A stretch of DNA of 64,000 bases from Ottelia alismoides (taxonomy: Eukaryota; Streptophyta; Magnoliopsida; Alismatales; Hydrocharitaceae). The stretch is from contig JAZKJV010006950.1 of NCBI GenBank assembly GCA_037367405.1, forward strand, positions 644,581 to 708,580, in the 5' to 3' direction. Both the position numbers and the translations under genes were made by a program. The first letter of the stretch is position 1. Each line of letters opens with the position of its first letter. Below, piece by piece: positions 36,049 through 47,897 of the stretch. The notes beneath the pieces are model-generated. The model made no database searches, was not told where the DNA came from, and worked only from the letters and a program-made list of their open reading frames with translations.

Positions 36049-36692
36049 CTGAAGGGAGAATTGCATCTTCTTATCGCAATATAAGGTAAAAATAGGAGGG
36101 CTTTGCTTCCCAATTACAAGTATACAAGCCTCTGGATGAATGACAAAGGGAACACTGGATATAACTGCTACATACTTTTCAAGGAACCTTTCTTTTAAAG
36201 AAAGACAACCCAAAAATAAGGGACTTTTACTAGATTGTGTGCTGGAATAGGAGGTAGACTCAACATGTAACATCCACTTAGGATGATCCAGGAAACAACA
36301 AAAAAGATACCCCAGCAGATGAGAGTCAGATGGGAGGTCTTTCGTCCATTTTTTATTATCTTTATCATAGACCTCATCTTTCGCAACATACTCGTAATTT
36401 TTCACACATGTCCCTTCCGCAAGCTCTGCAGATCAACAAAGAATACTGAATACTATAAATAACATATAAGACTGATCTCATATATACCAAATAGTGGCCA
36501 AAACAACAGTACCTTGAACCCGTCGAACAGTGTAATCTGCACGGACACTGCTTTGAGGCAACAAACCCTTGACTAGCTCTCCTTTCATCAGTGCATTTAG
36601 CCTTTGGCGCTCCATAATAGCATCAATCCAGGTTTGCATTATAGGTACAAGATTAGTTTGAAGCTGGTGGGCACCAGCTTGTGATACCTGTG
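36049..36692 (-). pseudogene. TMEM209-like gene, two internal exons
   Basis: Exon 36513-36692 is bounded by TTTTCAG acceptor and a GT donor after GTTCAAG. Exon 36049-36425 starts after CTGCAG and ends at TTCAG|GTATG. Joined, the frame is open and reads the conserved middle of the plant TMEM209 / cytochrome-B561-related family (Pfam PF09786 by my recognition): GELVKGLLPQSSVRADYTV at the end of the first exon; LPSDSHLLGYLFCCFLDHPKW and KERFLEKYVAVISSVP in the second. Both exons are intact with proper splice sites. The exons that should follow (on the left) and the exons that should link to 46485 (on the right) are not in the window. It is therefore a broken gene or a remnant of one, not a complete locus. 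Confidence 0.75.
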
Positions 36693-36984
36693 CTGAAAAT
36701 GAAATCAACCATAGAAGCTTCTAAGATGCGGGAAATTCCTAAAAATAAAATTACAGCATATATTTAAAAAAACTGAAAATATAGAACAAAGAATGAAAGG
36801 CTCAAGTAAATATGACCCACGCTCTTGGCATATTTCTGAATTTCTCTTGCTAAAAATGGCAATCTCATAAACGATCTTCTTCCGAGCATGGTCACAATTT
36901 CAGAATTACGACACGAGTAAATAGAAATAGCACATAATTGGGGAAAAGTTGTCACTTATAAATTATTTAGAGTAGCGTTGACAA
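36693..36984 (-). other. Intron-like sequence, possible further exon
   Basis: Between 36838 and 36905 the minus strand has an open reading (RRSFMRLPFLAREIQKYAKS) followed by GT. I cannot match it to the family with confidence; it may be intron. Confidence 0.25.
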
Positions 36985-37202
36985 CTATGAAGGGTTGAGT
37001 TAATATATTCGGTAATGGGATCTTCCCACAAGATCCAATTACCCAACCAACTAATGCAAACCTTCACTATTCTCAACATTCCTCCGTAAGCTGAAACATG
37101 CAATGCTCAGTTTGGATAAATTGGAAAACTCTCATTCACACGCTGAACATTGACAAGCTAACAAAAAAAAACTTTCTGCTCGATGGACTCTTTGCACTCG
37201 TT
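36985..37202 (-). mobile_element. Fragment of a B-family LTR element (3' end)
   Basis: On the minus strand it reads AACTGAGCATTGCATG.., a polypurine run, then TGTTGAGAATAG.. with GGGTAATTGGATC, matching B1 near 12405-12490. Copia C inserted beside or into it at 37203. Confidence 0.6.
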
Positions 37203-37343
37203 TGTTAAGATTCTTATGTTTCGTTGTCTTTATTTATTGTTCATTTCTCTTGTCATGTTTATGTAATTTACCCTTTGAGCTTTTCTCCTATATAAGAGAG
37301 CTCTAAAGTTAGATGGAATATAACTTCATCTTTTCCTTCCACA

Positions 37344-37355
37344 TGGTATCAGAGC
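37344..37355 (+). promoter_or_regulatory. Primer-binding site (initiator-Met tRNA) of copia C
   Basis: TGGTATCAGAGC follows directly after the 5' LTR end CCACA, as in most plant copia elements. Confidence 0.85.
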
Positions 37356-37833
37356 GACGATCCTAGATCGGAGCTTGTGCCCTAGAACCATATCCCACCA
37401 ACCCTACTGCATCGTCCACAACGCGCATCGCCGTCACCCTCGCGCTCACCGGAGCCAGTCCTCATACACGCCTACGCTGCACCGCGCACCTATGCATCGT
37501 CGTGCGCTAGCGCTTGCGCCCACGCTTCGTCGTCAGCCAGCACCTGCGCTTGCAGCACCTCCACATGCGTGCCATCACGCGCAACGCCGTGCGCCCGAGA
37601 AGATTCTTGTAGCTGTTTGTAACGACTGTGTGGTCCCTGTTCGTGCATCGCCAATAGATCGTGTTCTTGGGCACTTAGGGTGTGACGTGAATATCTAAAA
37701 CACCCTAATTACCCAGAGGAATCTCCAGAAGAATAGAAGAGGTTGTGGTATGCGTCTACACCCACAACCATCTTCTTGTATGTCCGTGTAGATGCTGGTA
37801 TCTCTTGTTGCTGACCCAGTCTTGGAGATAGTT

Positions 37834-38672
37834 GTCATCATGTCCGACAACAAAGCAGAAATCTCATCCCTGGGTGCCTTCAAAGGTGCAGCATCCATCG
37901 ACATAATGGATGGAGCCAATTATGAACTATGGGCCATGCAGTTCATGACTTTGATGCAATGCAATGGCAAGAAGCACATCCTCACGACAGAGGAGCCACG
38001 TGACAAAACTGGGACAAATGCCTCATGGGAGGCAGATGATGCGTATGCACGTGTTTGGCTATCCGAGACTGTATCCATGGAGATAACTAATGATATCCAG
38101 AGTCAGCCTACTGCAAAGGCTATGTGGGACATTCTTGCCGCTACATACTCTTCGATGAAGAATGAGTCGAAGATACTACAACTCCAGCACGATATCTTCA
38201 CATCGAAGCAGAATGGTCGTCTCCTTTCACACCCTCTATACTTCTTTGAGTGGTATGTTTGAGAAGTTACATGGGTACATTCCCTTGACTGCTACACCAT
38301 AGCAGCTCAAGGCATATAGAACTCCGTGATGACTGGAGTCTTTCTAGCAGCTCTTGATCCTGAGTATGACACAGCTCGTGCTCAGATTCTTACCAATGCT
38401 ACCATACCTCCAATGGAGGAGGCATATCGCAGATTGAGTAGACTATGTATATCTCCTGGTAGCACTTTACAATCTCAGATATCTTTAGCTATGGCAGTAT
38501 TATGTGGTAGAGGAAGCCCTACACCATATCATGGTAGGGGAAGCCCCAGCCGAGGCAAAGGAGGGGGTGGTCGATCTCGTCAGCAGTGCACCTATTGTCA
38601 TAGGTCTGGCCACTCAGAGGAAACATGCTATTCTAAGCATGGGTTTCCCACTTCAGCTCAGGTTGCAGAGTA
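37834..38672 (+). pseudogene. Copia C gag
   Basis: The gag reading opens near 37834 and shows YELWAMQFMTLMQCNGKKHI at about 37920-37980 and AMWDILAATY near 38125-38155. A frame break near 38260 separates it from a second part, which starts at 38326 and ends with a zinc knuckle CTYCHRSGHSEETC (38590-38631), a complete CX2CX4HX4C. A stop follows at 38671. Similar to gag of copia H. Confidence 0.85.
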
Positions 38673-38756
38673 GACACAACAGGTTGGGAGATCATCACAT
38701 GTGTCTGACCAGAGATTTGACGAGCTAGTGGCGCAACTAAGAGAGATTATGCCTGG

Positions 38757-41700
38757 TGTTGAGCACGAAATCTCAGAGATGGAAATTATTAATGATAAGC
38801 AGGTCGTTGTTGTTCTCCAAAATCCCATGTCAACAAAAAAATTATTTTTATTTAATTTTTGCTACTTATTAACATGTATAGCGGACAGGGTCGAACTCAG
38901 GGAGGCTACAATTCCCGAGGGTTATTCAATTAATCAGAAACTAATTAAAAGAAAACAGGAATCTCAAAGGACAACTATCCTTGGTTTTTGTGAATTTTTT
39001 TATTTTTTTATTTTCTAATTTTTTTTGTATTTTCTGATTTTCAATTTTTTAGTGATTTTGATTTTGCATTTTTTTTTAATTTTCAAAAATAACGAACAAT
39101 GTGAATAAACTCAAGAAATACAAACACCAACTCTTTTTGCAATTTTTCAATTAGTCAAAAATAATCAGAAAAAATCCAAAGAAAATATTTTAGGGTTTGA
39201 AAAGTTTTAAAATGTTTTTGAGATTTTTTGAAGATTTTTTCGGATGTTTTTGTGTTTTTCTAAAAATCAAACAATGAGAAAATAAGAAAATGTGCACAGC
39301 CTGGAGTAATTTGCAATTTAAAAATCTTTTAAATACCCAAAACTCTTGATAATTATTTTTAAGACAAACTAGAAGCAATTATCTACAAACAGGAACTGAA
39401 ATCACTATTTTTGGATTTTTGTAGAATTTTCTGTGATTTTTATAAGATTTTTGATGTTTTTCAATTCTTTTAGGTTTTATAAATACTTAATGCGTGAAAA
39501 TTGGTCAGAAATTAAAAGACAATGAAATACAACTACTCTATTTTTTGGAATTTTCGGAACAATATTTGAATTTTTATGAATTTTGGAATTTCAGGAAGAC
39601 AAAAAGACATTGTTTTTTTATTTTTTAATAATAATAAATGAAGGAAAAATGCAATGAAAATTTTATGCTAGGAAGAATAGCATATCAGGAGTATAGCACA
39701 ATTTTCTCAAATTTTTTGGATCACAAATAACATTTATTTTAATCAAAACAAAAGAGCATGTAAAATGAAAGTTTGAATAGCAGGGTCCAAAATGTAAATA
39801 ATTCAATGTTTTGCATTAAATAAATAACAAAAATAAAATAAGAGGCAGTAAGGGCAAATTACCCAAAAAGAAACATGCAAAGCACGTGCTTGTTCTGGCA
39901 AGGGCTTTTATGCATATTGGAGAACTTTGGAGGACTTTGTTGTAATTGTTCCAATGATGGTGTACCAATCACGTGATCTGAACTGGTAGAGCTATTTGGC
40001 TATTTCGATAACTTCCAGGGTAGGAGATGCAATTTGTCCAAGATTTTTTATAACATTAGGGTTTCCTTTCTTTTGCTTTGTTTCCAAGTAACAAGAGGGA
40101 GCACCAAGGGGACAGGGCCGCCGCCTACGTTCAAGTTGGGGCTCGAGGAGGCTCGGGCCACCGCTTCTTCCTTCCCCTCACGCGCGGGCGGCGCGAGGGA
40201 GGCGACGTGGAGTGGCTGCTAGGCGGACGGCGGCGAGCACGACGCGGCGTTGCGAGGTGCTGGAGAGACGCGCGGCCGGGCGGCGGCGGATGCGCAGATG
40301 ACGAGGCTCGCGGAGGTGCGGGCATCTAGTGGTCTGGGCGGTTGGAGCGACTTCGGGCGGAGGGGGCTGGTTGAGAGCGCACGGCGGCGCTTGGTGGATC
40401 TCGCGAGGCGGTTGTCGACGGAGAAGGCGTGGTGTCTGCACGGCCTCGCGCGGCGGGTGGCCGAGGCTGGGGCTGGTTCTACGGGAAGGAGGGGGCGCGG
40501 CCTGGGCGTCGATGGAGGACCGCAACGCTGGAGGCGGAGAAGGCGTCGGCGGCTGAAGGTGAAGCAGCAAGTGTGGGTGGCTCCGCTGGAGGTGGGGCGG
40601 CGGTCGCCGCCTGCTTGAGATTTTTTTGTTTTTGTTTTTTTTATTTTTATTTTTTGTAATTTGTGATGTAAACCGTGGACAATAATAAAATAAAATTTTT
40701 ATTTTATTTTTTTTAAATCCGAAAAAAAACTAAAAAAAGAAAGGGATAAAGAAATTCTTTTTTTATTTTTTTATTTTTTTTATTTTCATATGATCCTGCA
40801 AAACAAACGTTAGAGAATAAAAAGAAACAAATTTTTTTATTTATTTACAAATAGGAAAAAATGAACGGAGATTCGACGGAGATAAGGGATTCGAATCCGA
40901 TCTCCGGTCACCATATGCGGTCGGAGTTGAGAGATCGTGGACGGTAGAATTTGAACGCGTAGAGATCGAGAAAATGAGATCATAAATCGAGTCGGTGGCA
41001 GAATAAAATCGTGATGAAATTTTTTAATGATCTAGAGGAGCAAAATGACGATAAAAAAAATTGCGACAAAATAAACTACGATTAAACTAAGATGATATAA
41101 GAAGAAAAATGTGGACGGATCTCACCTTAGGAACGAAAAATGGACCGTGATCGCCTCGACAATGCCGACTCGCTGTCACCGGACGGCTCGGAGGCAATTC
41201 TCGACGAAATTTTTTCTCGGAGATCGGGCTCCTCTCTCTAAAGATAAATCAAGTTGGAATGAGGGAGAAGGAGCCATATAAATAGAAAAGAGATGAAATT
41301 TGAATTTTGAATTTTTGAATAAAGAGATAAGGGAGATGAAAAATTGAAATGAATTTTTGAATTTTTTTTGGATGGAAGGGATAAGAGAGATAAAATGAGA
41401 GATGAGATGAAATAGAAGAGAGATAAAATTATTTACAAAATTAACTAATTTTCTTGAATTTTCGTCACTTTATTTATTGGAATTAAAAATGTTATTTTTT
41501 TATTTTTTTATGATGGTTAGTTAAAAATAGCAACTATATACATATATGACATTATATAAAAGGGTAAATGAGTAAATTAGCTTTTTGTGTTTTATTTTTA
41601 TTTTTATTTTTTAATTTTTTTATTTTAAATAATTGGTAAAAATATTTACAAATATATACAAATACAATATGCACAAAATACATGAGAAAATTGCACAAAC

Positions 41701-42345
41701 CACCCCAGAAAACTGACTTTTCAACCGTAACTCAAAAAATTATGAAATCACAGCCATTTTGAAGATAATTTAATTTAGAATTCAATGGAAGTGATATTGG
41801 TTCAATTTGAGATCATATGGAGCCGGAATTGATCTTTCAATTAGTGCTTAGTGGCTTTTCCAAGTATGGTTACTTTTATTATGTACATGATTTAATTGTG
41901 CAATCATTTTTATTAATTAGGACATATTTTGTTTACAACTTTGGTTTTGAAAATTATTCGATTTAAGGTCAATTAATGCACAAATAAATTAGTGTTAGTT
42001 TTATACAGATATACACAAAATAAGTGAGAAATATTTACAACAACACACACATTTTTTTTTATTTTCTGCTTAAGGACCCTTATCTCCCCCTACTTTATTC
42101 CTGGTCGAGCAGGTCAAGTCTTGACCTTCTCTCAAGGTTCGGGTCAGCCTGTATACAGTCTTTCTTTCTTCTTTTTCCTTTCTTTCTTTCTTTATTTATT
42201 TTAGGTTAAAATTAGTAAGAAGTGTACAATATTTACACGCAGATGCGAGTTAGTAAGAATATGGAGTTAGTGTTATATGCAGGTGTTTTGTAAGTGATTT
42301 TAAGCTAAAATAAATGAATAAAGATGACGAATCGCAGATTCATCA
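38757..42345 (-). mobile_element. Solo Athila-type LTR (3589 bp), CCTGG target duplication
   Basis: On the minus strand it begins TGATGAATCTGCG at 42345 and ends GTGCTCAACA at 38757. CCTGG flanks it (38752-38756 and 42346-42350) and the copia C sequence rejoins across one copy. U3 is AT-rich, a TATA-like box lies near 41276-41283, a candidate intron at 40796-41125, and a GC-rich block at 40090-40620. Long frames in the GC-rich block are composition effects. Confidence 0.92.
40796..41125 (-). other. Candidate LTR leader intron (330 bp)
   Basis: On the minus strand the donor is CCTAAG|GTGAGA and the acceptor GTTTTGCAG|GATC, with a CTAAC branch-like motif and a T-rich run shortly before. A second acceptor, TCAAGCAG|GCGG near 40615, would join straight to the GC-rich block. 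Confidence 0.45.
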
Positions 42346-42350
42346 CCTGG

Positions 42351-45300
42351 GTAAACCAGCTCTCCTTCAGGGTCCTCAGAGGTAGCTGCCTCAACATCAG
42401 CATCGACGTCAGGTATAGAATATGTCTTTACTAGTTGTTACAAGGCAGACTTGTCAGAATACATAATGGATTCAAGAGCCTCTCATCATCTTTGTGGTGA
42501 CAGAGACCAGATTAGTATTTTTCGTCCGACTCAGTCTGGACGAGCTGTTGTGATAGCAGATGGGACATACTCCCCCATTACTGGTCAGGAGGAGGTACAG
42601 TTGACTTACGCACTGAGGCTTCAAAATATTCTTTACCGAACTTTCTATGAATTTATTATCAATAAGTAAAATCACCAGAGACTTACATTGACGTGACATA
42701 TTTGATACATCTGCTCTTGTGTTTCAGGATATACTCACGGGCAGGGTGATTAGAACTAGCCGTGAGCAAGTGAGCCTCTACAGACTAGTGCAATCTCCAT
42801 ATGTTGGTGACTCTTCTCTTCGCACTAGATCTGTTTCTCCATGTATGTGGCATCTTCCATTTGGTCATCTTCCTCAACAAAAGATGAGTCACATTTTTCT
42901 GCAGACTTCTCCTCGTTCTACTTTTCAGTGCGAGGCCTGCCAGCTTGGGAAGCATCATCGGTCTATATTCCAGAGTTGTCAGGGTCGAAGTAGACATAGT
43001 CTGTTTGAGTTGCTCCATTTTGATATTTGGGGTCTCAGTCGTATCCCAGATCATCAGGGACACAGGTTTTATCTTATTGTTGTTGATGAGTTTTCGAGAT
43101 TGTCTTGGGTGTTTCTTCCTAAGAATAAGTCTAATGCAGGTCATGTTATCCAGTCCTTTATTAATGAAATAAGGAATATTTTTTCTGCAAAAGTCAAGTT
43201 CATTCGTTCCGATAATGCATTAGAATTTTGCAGTACACAGCTTTCTTAATTCCTAAGGTTTCTTGGCATTGTGCATCAGACATCTTGTGCATATACTTCC
43301 CAACAGAATGGGGTGGCAGAACGAAACACAGCCATTTGTTAGACGTCACCCGAATTCTTTTAATTCAGTCGTGCTCCTCATTCGTACTGGGGAGATGCGG
43401 CTCTTTACTGCTTGCTATCTGATAAATCATATGCCATCTTCGGTGCTGTGAGAGAAGATTCTATTCTTGATTGCGTTTCCCGAGATAGATCTTTTCTCGC
43501 TAACGCCTCGTGTTGGGTCTGTAGCTTTTGTTCATCAAATGTCTCCAGGTCTTGACAAGCTCTCTCCCAGAGCTGTCAAATGTGTGTTCGTTGGGTATTC
43601 TAAGACCAAAAAAGGATATCGTTGCTTTGACCATGTTCGACGAAGATACTATGTTAGTGTCGATGTCACCTTTTTCGAGTCCACTATGTATTTTTCTCCC
43701 ACAGGTGTCAGGCTTACTCCTTCAGAGGATGGAGAAGAGGTCTATATGCATCTTCCTCCAATGCCACATCCATCACCACCTCCTACACCACCACCTCCAC
43801 CACCGCCTCCTCCACCACAACCTCCTCCACCACATACTCCACCGTCACCTCCATCGTCTCCTCCTTTCTTTCCGCAGGTTTACTAGCGACGGCCCCATGC
43901 TCATGAGCCTCCTCCGTCGTCCAACATGCCCAAGATATATTCTGAACATTTGAGTTCTTTTGATAGTACTGGTGATTTGCATGTACAGACTGAGGTGCAG
44001 GACATGGATACTATGTCTTCTACACATGTTGGGGATTTGGATATACCTATTGCACTACACCAGCATAAACGGGCATGCCTTGTGCATCCTATTGGTTATC
44101 ATGTTTCCTTGGGACGTCTTTCCAAGGATTTTCGAAGATTTGTTGTGGGTTTACGGTCATATCAGGAAGCACTACAGAGCAGTCAATGGCGTTCGGCTAT
44201 GGAGGAGGAGATGGCAACTTTACAGTCACGAGTTACGTGGAGTGCTACCCATGCTCCACCAGGTGCATCTGTTGTTGGAAGAAAGTGGGTATTCGTTGTG
44301 AAGCATCGGACTGACGATACAGTAGACCGATACAAGGCCAGATTGGTTGCTCGTATGTTCACCCAAACCTATGGGGTGAATTATCAAGACACCTTTTCTC
44401 CTGTTGCACGCGGATTCTTCTTGTTGTTGATGTGGTTCGTGATTGGCCACTTTTCCAATTAGATGTCAAGAATGCTTTCTTATATGGAGATTTGCAGGAG
44501 GAGGTCTACATGTAACAAGGTCCTAAATATCGATTTCGGTCACCATTTCGGTGACTGACCGAAACGGAATTTCGGTGGAATTTCGGTCGAAATTCCACCG
44601 AAATTTCGGTCATTTTTTGTACTAGGGTCCCCATATTTCGATCATTTCAGCCATTTCGGTAGAATTTCAATTTCGACATGATATCAATATTCGACAGAAG
44701 TTCGACCTAATTTTGCTGAAATTTGAGGCCATGACATGCAGCAGCCACCTAGGTTTGATGCTGAGGGGGAGTCCAATATGGTGTGTCGTCTTCATAAGGT
44801 TATATATGGCCTTAAGCAGAGTCCGAGGGCTTGGTTTCAGAAGCTCTCAGAGTTGATTGAACAGAAGAGGTTTGTCAGATCCAATGCAGATCATACTCTC
44901 TTTGTTAAGATAAATCAAAGCGGTATTGTAGTTGTGTTGGTTTATGTTGATATCATTGGCAGTGATGAACAGGGCATTCAAGAAGCTAAGGATTTCCTTG
45001 GGCAACAGGTTGTTACCAAGGACCTTGGCACGCTTCGTTACTTCCTTGGCTTGGAGTTTGCACGAAATCGACAGGGTATGGTTATGACGCAAAGGAAGTA
45101 TATTATTGATATTCTATCTAAGACAGACATGACAGGATGTAGACCAGCTACTATCCCAATGGATCCTAATGCTAGGCTCTATGATGATGACTCTGAGGAG
45201 GTGGACAAGAGACGATGCAGAGAGCTGGTAAAGAAATTATTATATGCTACTTTACCAAGCCTGATATGTCTTTCGCTGTGAACAGAGTGAGTCAGTTCAT

Positions 45301-45660
45301 GGAGCAACCCAAGCAGGCACAGATGGATGCAATGTGCATGATCTTGAGATATTTGAAGTCGACACAAGGTGCAGGCCTTCTTTTTAAAAGAGATATGTCT
45401 CTTACAGTTACTGGGTGTGCAGATGCAGATTATGCTGGGTGTCCTAAGGACAGGAAGTCCACTTCAGGCTTCATTGTGTTTATTGATAGTTCATTGGTCT
45501 CATGAAAGAGTAAGAAACAAACTGTTGTTGCTCGGTCTAGCCTTGAATCAGAATATAGGGCCATGGCCCAAGGGAGTACAGAAATGATGTTGGTCAAGTC
45601 TGTCCTGACTGATCTAACGATTGAGGTGCTTCTTCCTATGCATCTCAAATGTGATAATTA
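42351..45660 (+). pseudogene. Copia C pol remains (protease, integrase, RT, RNase H)
   Basis: Protease: DSRASHH near 42470-42490, where the catalytic DSG-type triad reads DSR. Integrase: zinc-binding His and Cys residues (CEACQLGKHH near 42930-42962), catalytic region with FDIWG near 43019 and RSDNALEF near 43205-43230; a frameshift separates the third acidic residue. A KCVFVGYS motif (43578-43602) and a proline-rich linker (43760-43880) precede RT. RT (about 44160-45100) is cut by a MITE at 44516-44733. The catalytic box reads YVDIIG, one aspartate codon short of YVDD (near 44944-44960). RNase H (45270-45660) has in-frame stops. Not functional. Confidence 0.88.
44516..44733. mobile_element. 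hAT-like MITE with TTTCGGT array (218 bp) inside copia C RT
   Basis: Ends are imperfect inverted repeats: CAAGGTCCTAAATATC and the complement of CATGGCCTCAAATTTC. The 8-bp flanks are ACATGTAA and ACATGCAG. The interior is made of TTTCGGT / ACCGAAAT words that fold back on each other. Removing it restores the RT reading (GGAGGTCTACATG then CAGCAGCC). Confidence 0.8.
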
Positions 45661-45873
45661 AGCAGCTTTGTTCATAGCTAATAATCCAACACATTGAGGT
45701 ACATTGTCACTACACTCGTGACTTGATCCAAAATGAGCTTATTTCAACGTCATATGTTGCTTCAAGTGATCAGATTGCATATATATTCACCAAAGCTCTT
45801 GCAAGAGGTCCATTTTATCACTGTTGTTCCAAGCTGAGCATGATAGATATATATGCTCCATGTTAAGGGGAAG

Positions 45874-46016
45874 TGTTAAGATTCTTATGTTTCGTTGTCT
45901 TTATTTATATTGTTCATTTCTCTGATCATGCTTAAGTAATTTACCCTTTGAGCTTTTCTCCTATATAAGAGAGCTCTAGGGTCAGATGGAATACAATTTA
46001 ATCTTTTCCTTCCACA
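45874..46016 (+). repeat. 3' LTR of copia C
   Basis: TGTTAAG..CCACA, 143 bp, matching 37203-37343 with about ten differences and a 2-bp insertion. Confidence 0.9.
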
Positions 46017-46021
46017 TCGTT

Positions 46022-46484
46022 GCTGGATCGCATACGCAAATGAATTAAATTTCAATCAAATATAAAGATTATGTGAAGTATAATGAAATATAAATGGTAT
46101 GGTGGTAGTGCAATGTGTTTACCACTCAAAGGACCAGGATTCAATCCCCTATATGAGGGTTGCTTTAGGTAATCGACGGCCAACATAAAAAATCGTTGAA
46201 TCTTTCAACATGGATTTGGGTACAAATCTATGTAGCCGACCCTACTTATAGTGGGAAAAGGATTTGCTATTTATTTATAATGAAATATAAATGAAATCCA
46301 TATTGTCTAAATATGCAAATAATTCAAATATCATTCACATATTAATGGTTTTAGCAGGCATCTAGTTGCATAATCCATTTGAGTTAAGAGCGTGAATGAT
46401 GCCTAAATAGTTCAAACTTTTGTGAAATTGATTCACTATCTATAGCGCTGAACAGAAGAACTTACTAGCAGATGAATCTCGAAC
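46022..46484. other. No gene seen
   Basis: AT-rich spacer between copia C and exon 2 of the TMEM209-like gene. It includes a short block (GTATGGTGGTAGTGCAATGT near 46096) resembling common dispersed plant repeats. Confidence 0.5.
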
Positions 46485-46904
46485 CTGAACAAAATATGAA
46501 CGCAGCTGATGAAGAAACCCGTCTTCACGATGGCAGAGAGCGTCCCGAGGAAGGCGAGTGTGGCGAGCACCTGGAAGGCTTTCGTTGCGAAGTCTGACAT
46601 TCAATTTCACGGGGAGGGGCATTAACACAAACACTTGGCCGGCATGGCAAAAACAAAGACGGAGGCGGCGTCAGCTTACATGAGAAGGAAGCGAAGACAT
46701 TAGCGAGAGTGGGCAGCATGTCAAGGATGATGCGTTCTCCCTGGTGAAGGCGGCGAGGAGGGTGGAGGCGGAGGCGATTGAGGCGAGGAGGAGGAGGAGG
46801 AGGGCAGAAGCGGAGGGACGGAGGCTTCTGGCGGTGAGGGCGGCGGAGAAGGAGGGGTTCTGGTAGACGGACTTGGCTTTGGGCGGATGGGAGGCGGACG
46901 CCAT
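46485..46904 (-). pseudogene. TMEM209-like gene, exons 1-2 (right copy), frameshifted
   Basis: Exon 1 is 46680-46904 (start codon at 46904), the intron 46594-46679 has GTAAGC and GTCAG ends, and exon 2 is 46485-46593 with a GT donor after TTTTGTTCAG. Residues 12-30 carry the VYQNP..SAALTARSLRPS signature, followed by a leucine-rich membrane segment; exon 2 encodes a second one. A one-base frame change is needed after the TREN motif. Together with the exons at 36049-36692 this gives one gene in the right order and strand. The linker exons between them are absent: only a B-family fragment and copia C separate the two parts. Confidence 0.7.
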
Positions 46905-47538
46905 TATATATGATAAGGAGGATAATGGGGGGGGGTGTTAGGTGGAGAAGAGCTCCACCGCCGGCAGCATGAGGGAAGCTGCTGCTCGCGGCGCTCCTGA
47001 CACGAGTGCCAGGGTTGGGGCCTCTCGTTCAAAATTTCAAAATCGGTGTTTATGTATGAGACTTTATTGAGATCAGTATATGGCGTTTTCTACAAAAACA
47101 TTTTTCTTCCTCATGAGAACCAAATATGATAAGAAGTGGTATAAAATATTCGTGCATACTTATTACTCATGCTTTATTGCGCATGAAATATTAAGGCCTT
47201 GTTCGGTGACTGAATTGGTGCACGGAATAGGGTGGAATTGAGAGAGAGAGAGAGAGAGACGGGTATGGCAATTCCCCCTTGACTCCGTCTCCCCCCGCTT
47301 TCTTTGTCATTACTATTTCACCTCCGAGTCCTCTCCCATGTGATCTTCCTCCTTGATAAATCCCGAATTTGTCATCATTAAACAATATTTTCATCTCTAT
47401 TGCTTAAGTTAGACACAAGATTCATTGACTTATTAACGTTAATTAACAAATTACGTGTTATAAATAATTAACACTAATTAGTATATTATATAACTCTATT
47501 ATTTTGATAATGTTTTATGTAATTATTTAGAGTTCAAT
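46905..47538 (-). promoter_or_regulatory. Upstream region of the TMEM209-like gene
   Basis: A G-run, an AG dinucleotide run (near 47241) and AT-rich sequence. ATTATATATGATAAG lies just upstream of the start codon. No firm promoter element can be assigned. Confidence 0.3.
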
Positions 47539-47897
47539 GGACCCTTGGGGAGCTAACTTGGCTCCCCCCGCTCCATTTCACTCGATTTTTTTTATATTTT
47601 TTGAAAATTTCTTTTGTGGAATTTCATCATTATATCCCTATATTATGTCATTAAAATTTCGTGCGAAACAGAGACTTCTACGGCCTCCATCCAGACGGTC
47701 ATTTTTTAACAGTAACAGAATTGCTAAAATCGACCCCATCTGGATGGAGGTCGTAGGAGTCTCTGTTTTGCACAAAACTTCTATAACATAATATACGGAT
47801 ATATTATTGAAAATCCACAGAAGAAATTTTCAAAAAAATAAAAAAAACGAGCAAAATGGGGTGGGGGGCTAAGTTAGCTCACCGATGGGGGCAGTCC
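47539..47897. mobile_element. Long-TIR fold-back MITE (right copy)
   Basis: Same element as 2455-2812, one base longer in a T-run. Confidence 0.75.

Larger units (their letters stand above)
37203..46016 (+). mobile_element. Ty1/copia element C, TCGTT target duplication
   Basis: LTRs are 37203-37343 and 45874-46016 (141 and 143 bp). TCGTT flanks both sides (37198-37202, 46017-46021). The primer site TGGTATCAGAGC is at 37344. The two LTRs differ at about ten positions by eye, so it is not recent. It holds a solo Athila LTR and a small hAT-like MITE. Its last 932 bp are repeated at the start of the window. Confidence 0.93.

Noticed and set aside
40178..40659. Several overlapping frames around 40130-40660
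   Set aside because: GC-rich block of a solo LTR; shadows of composition on both strands.
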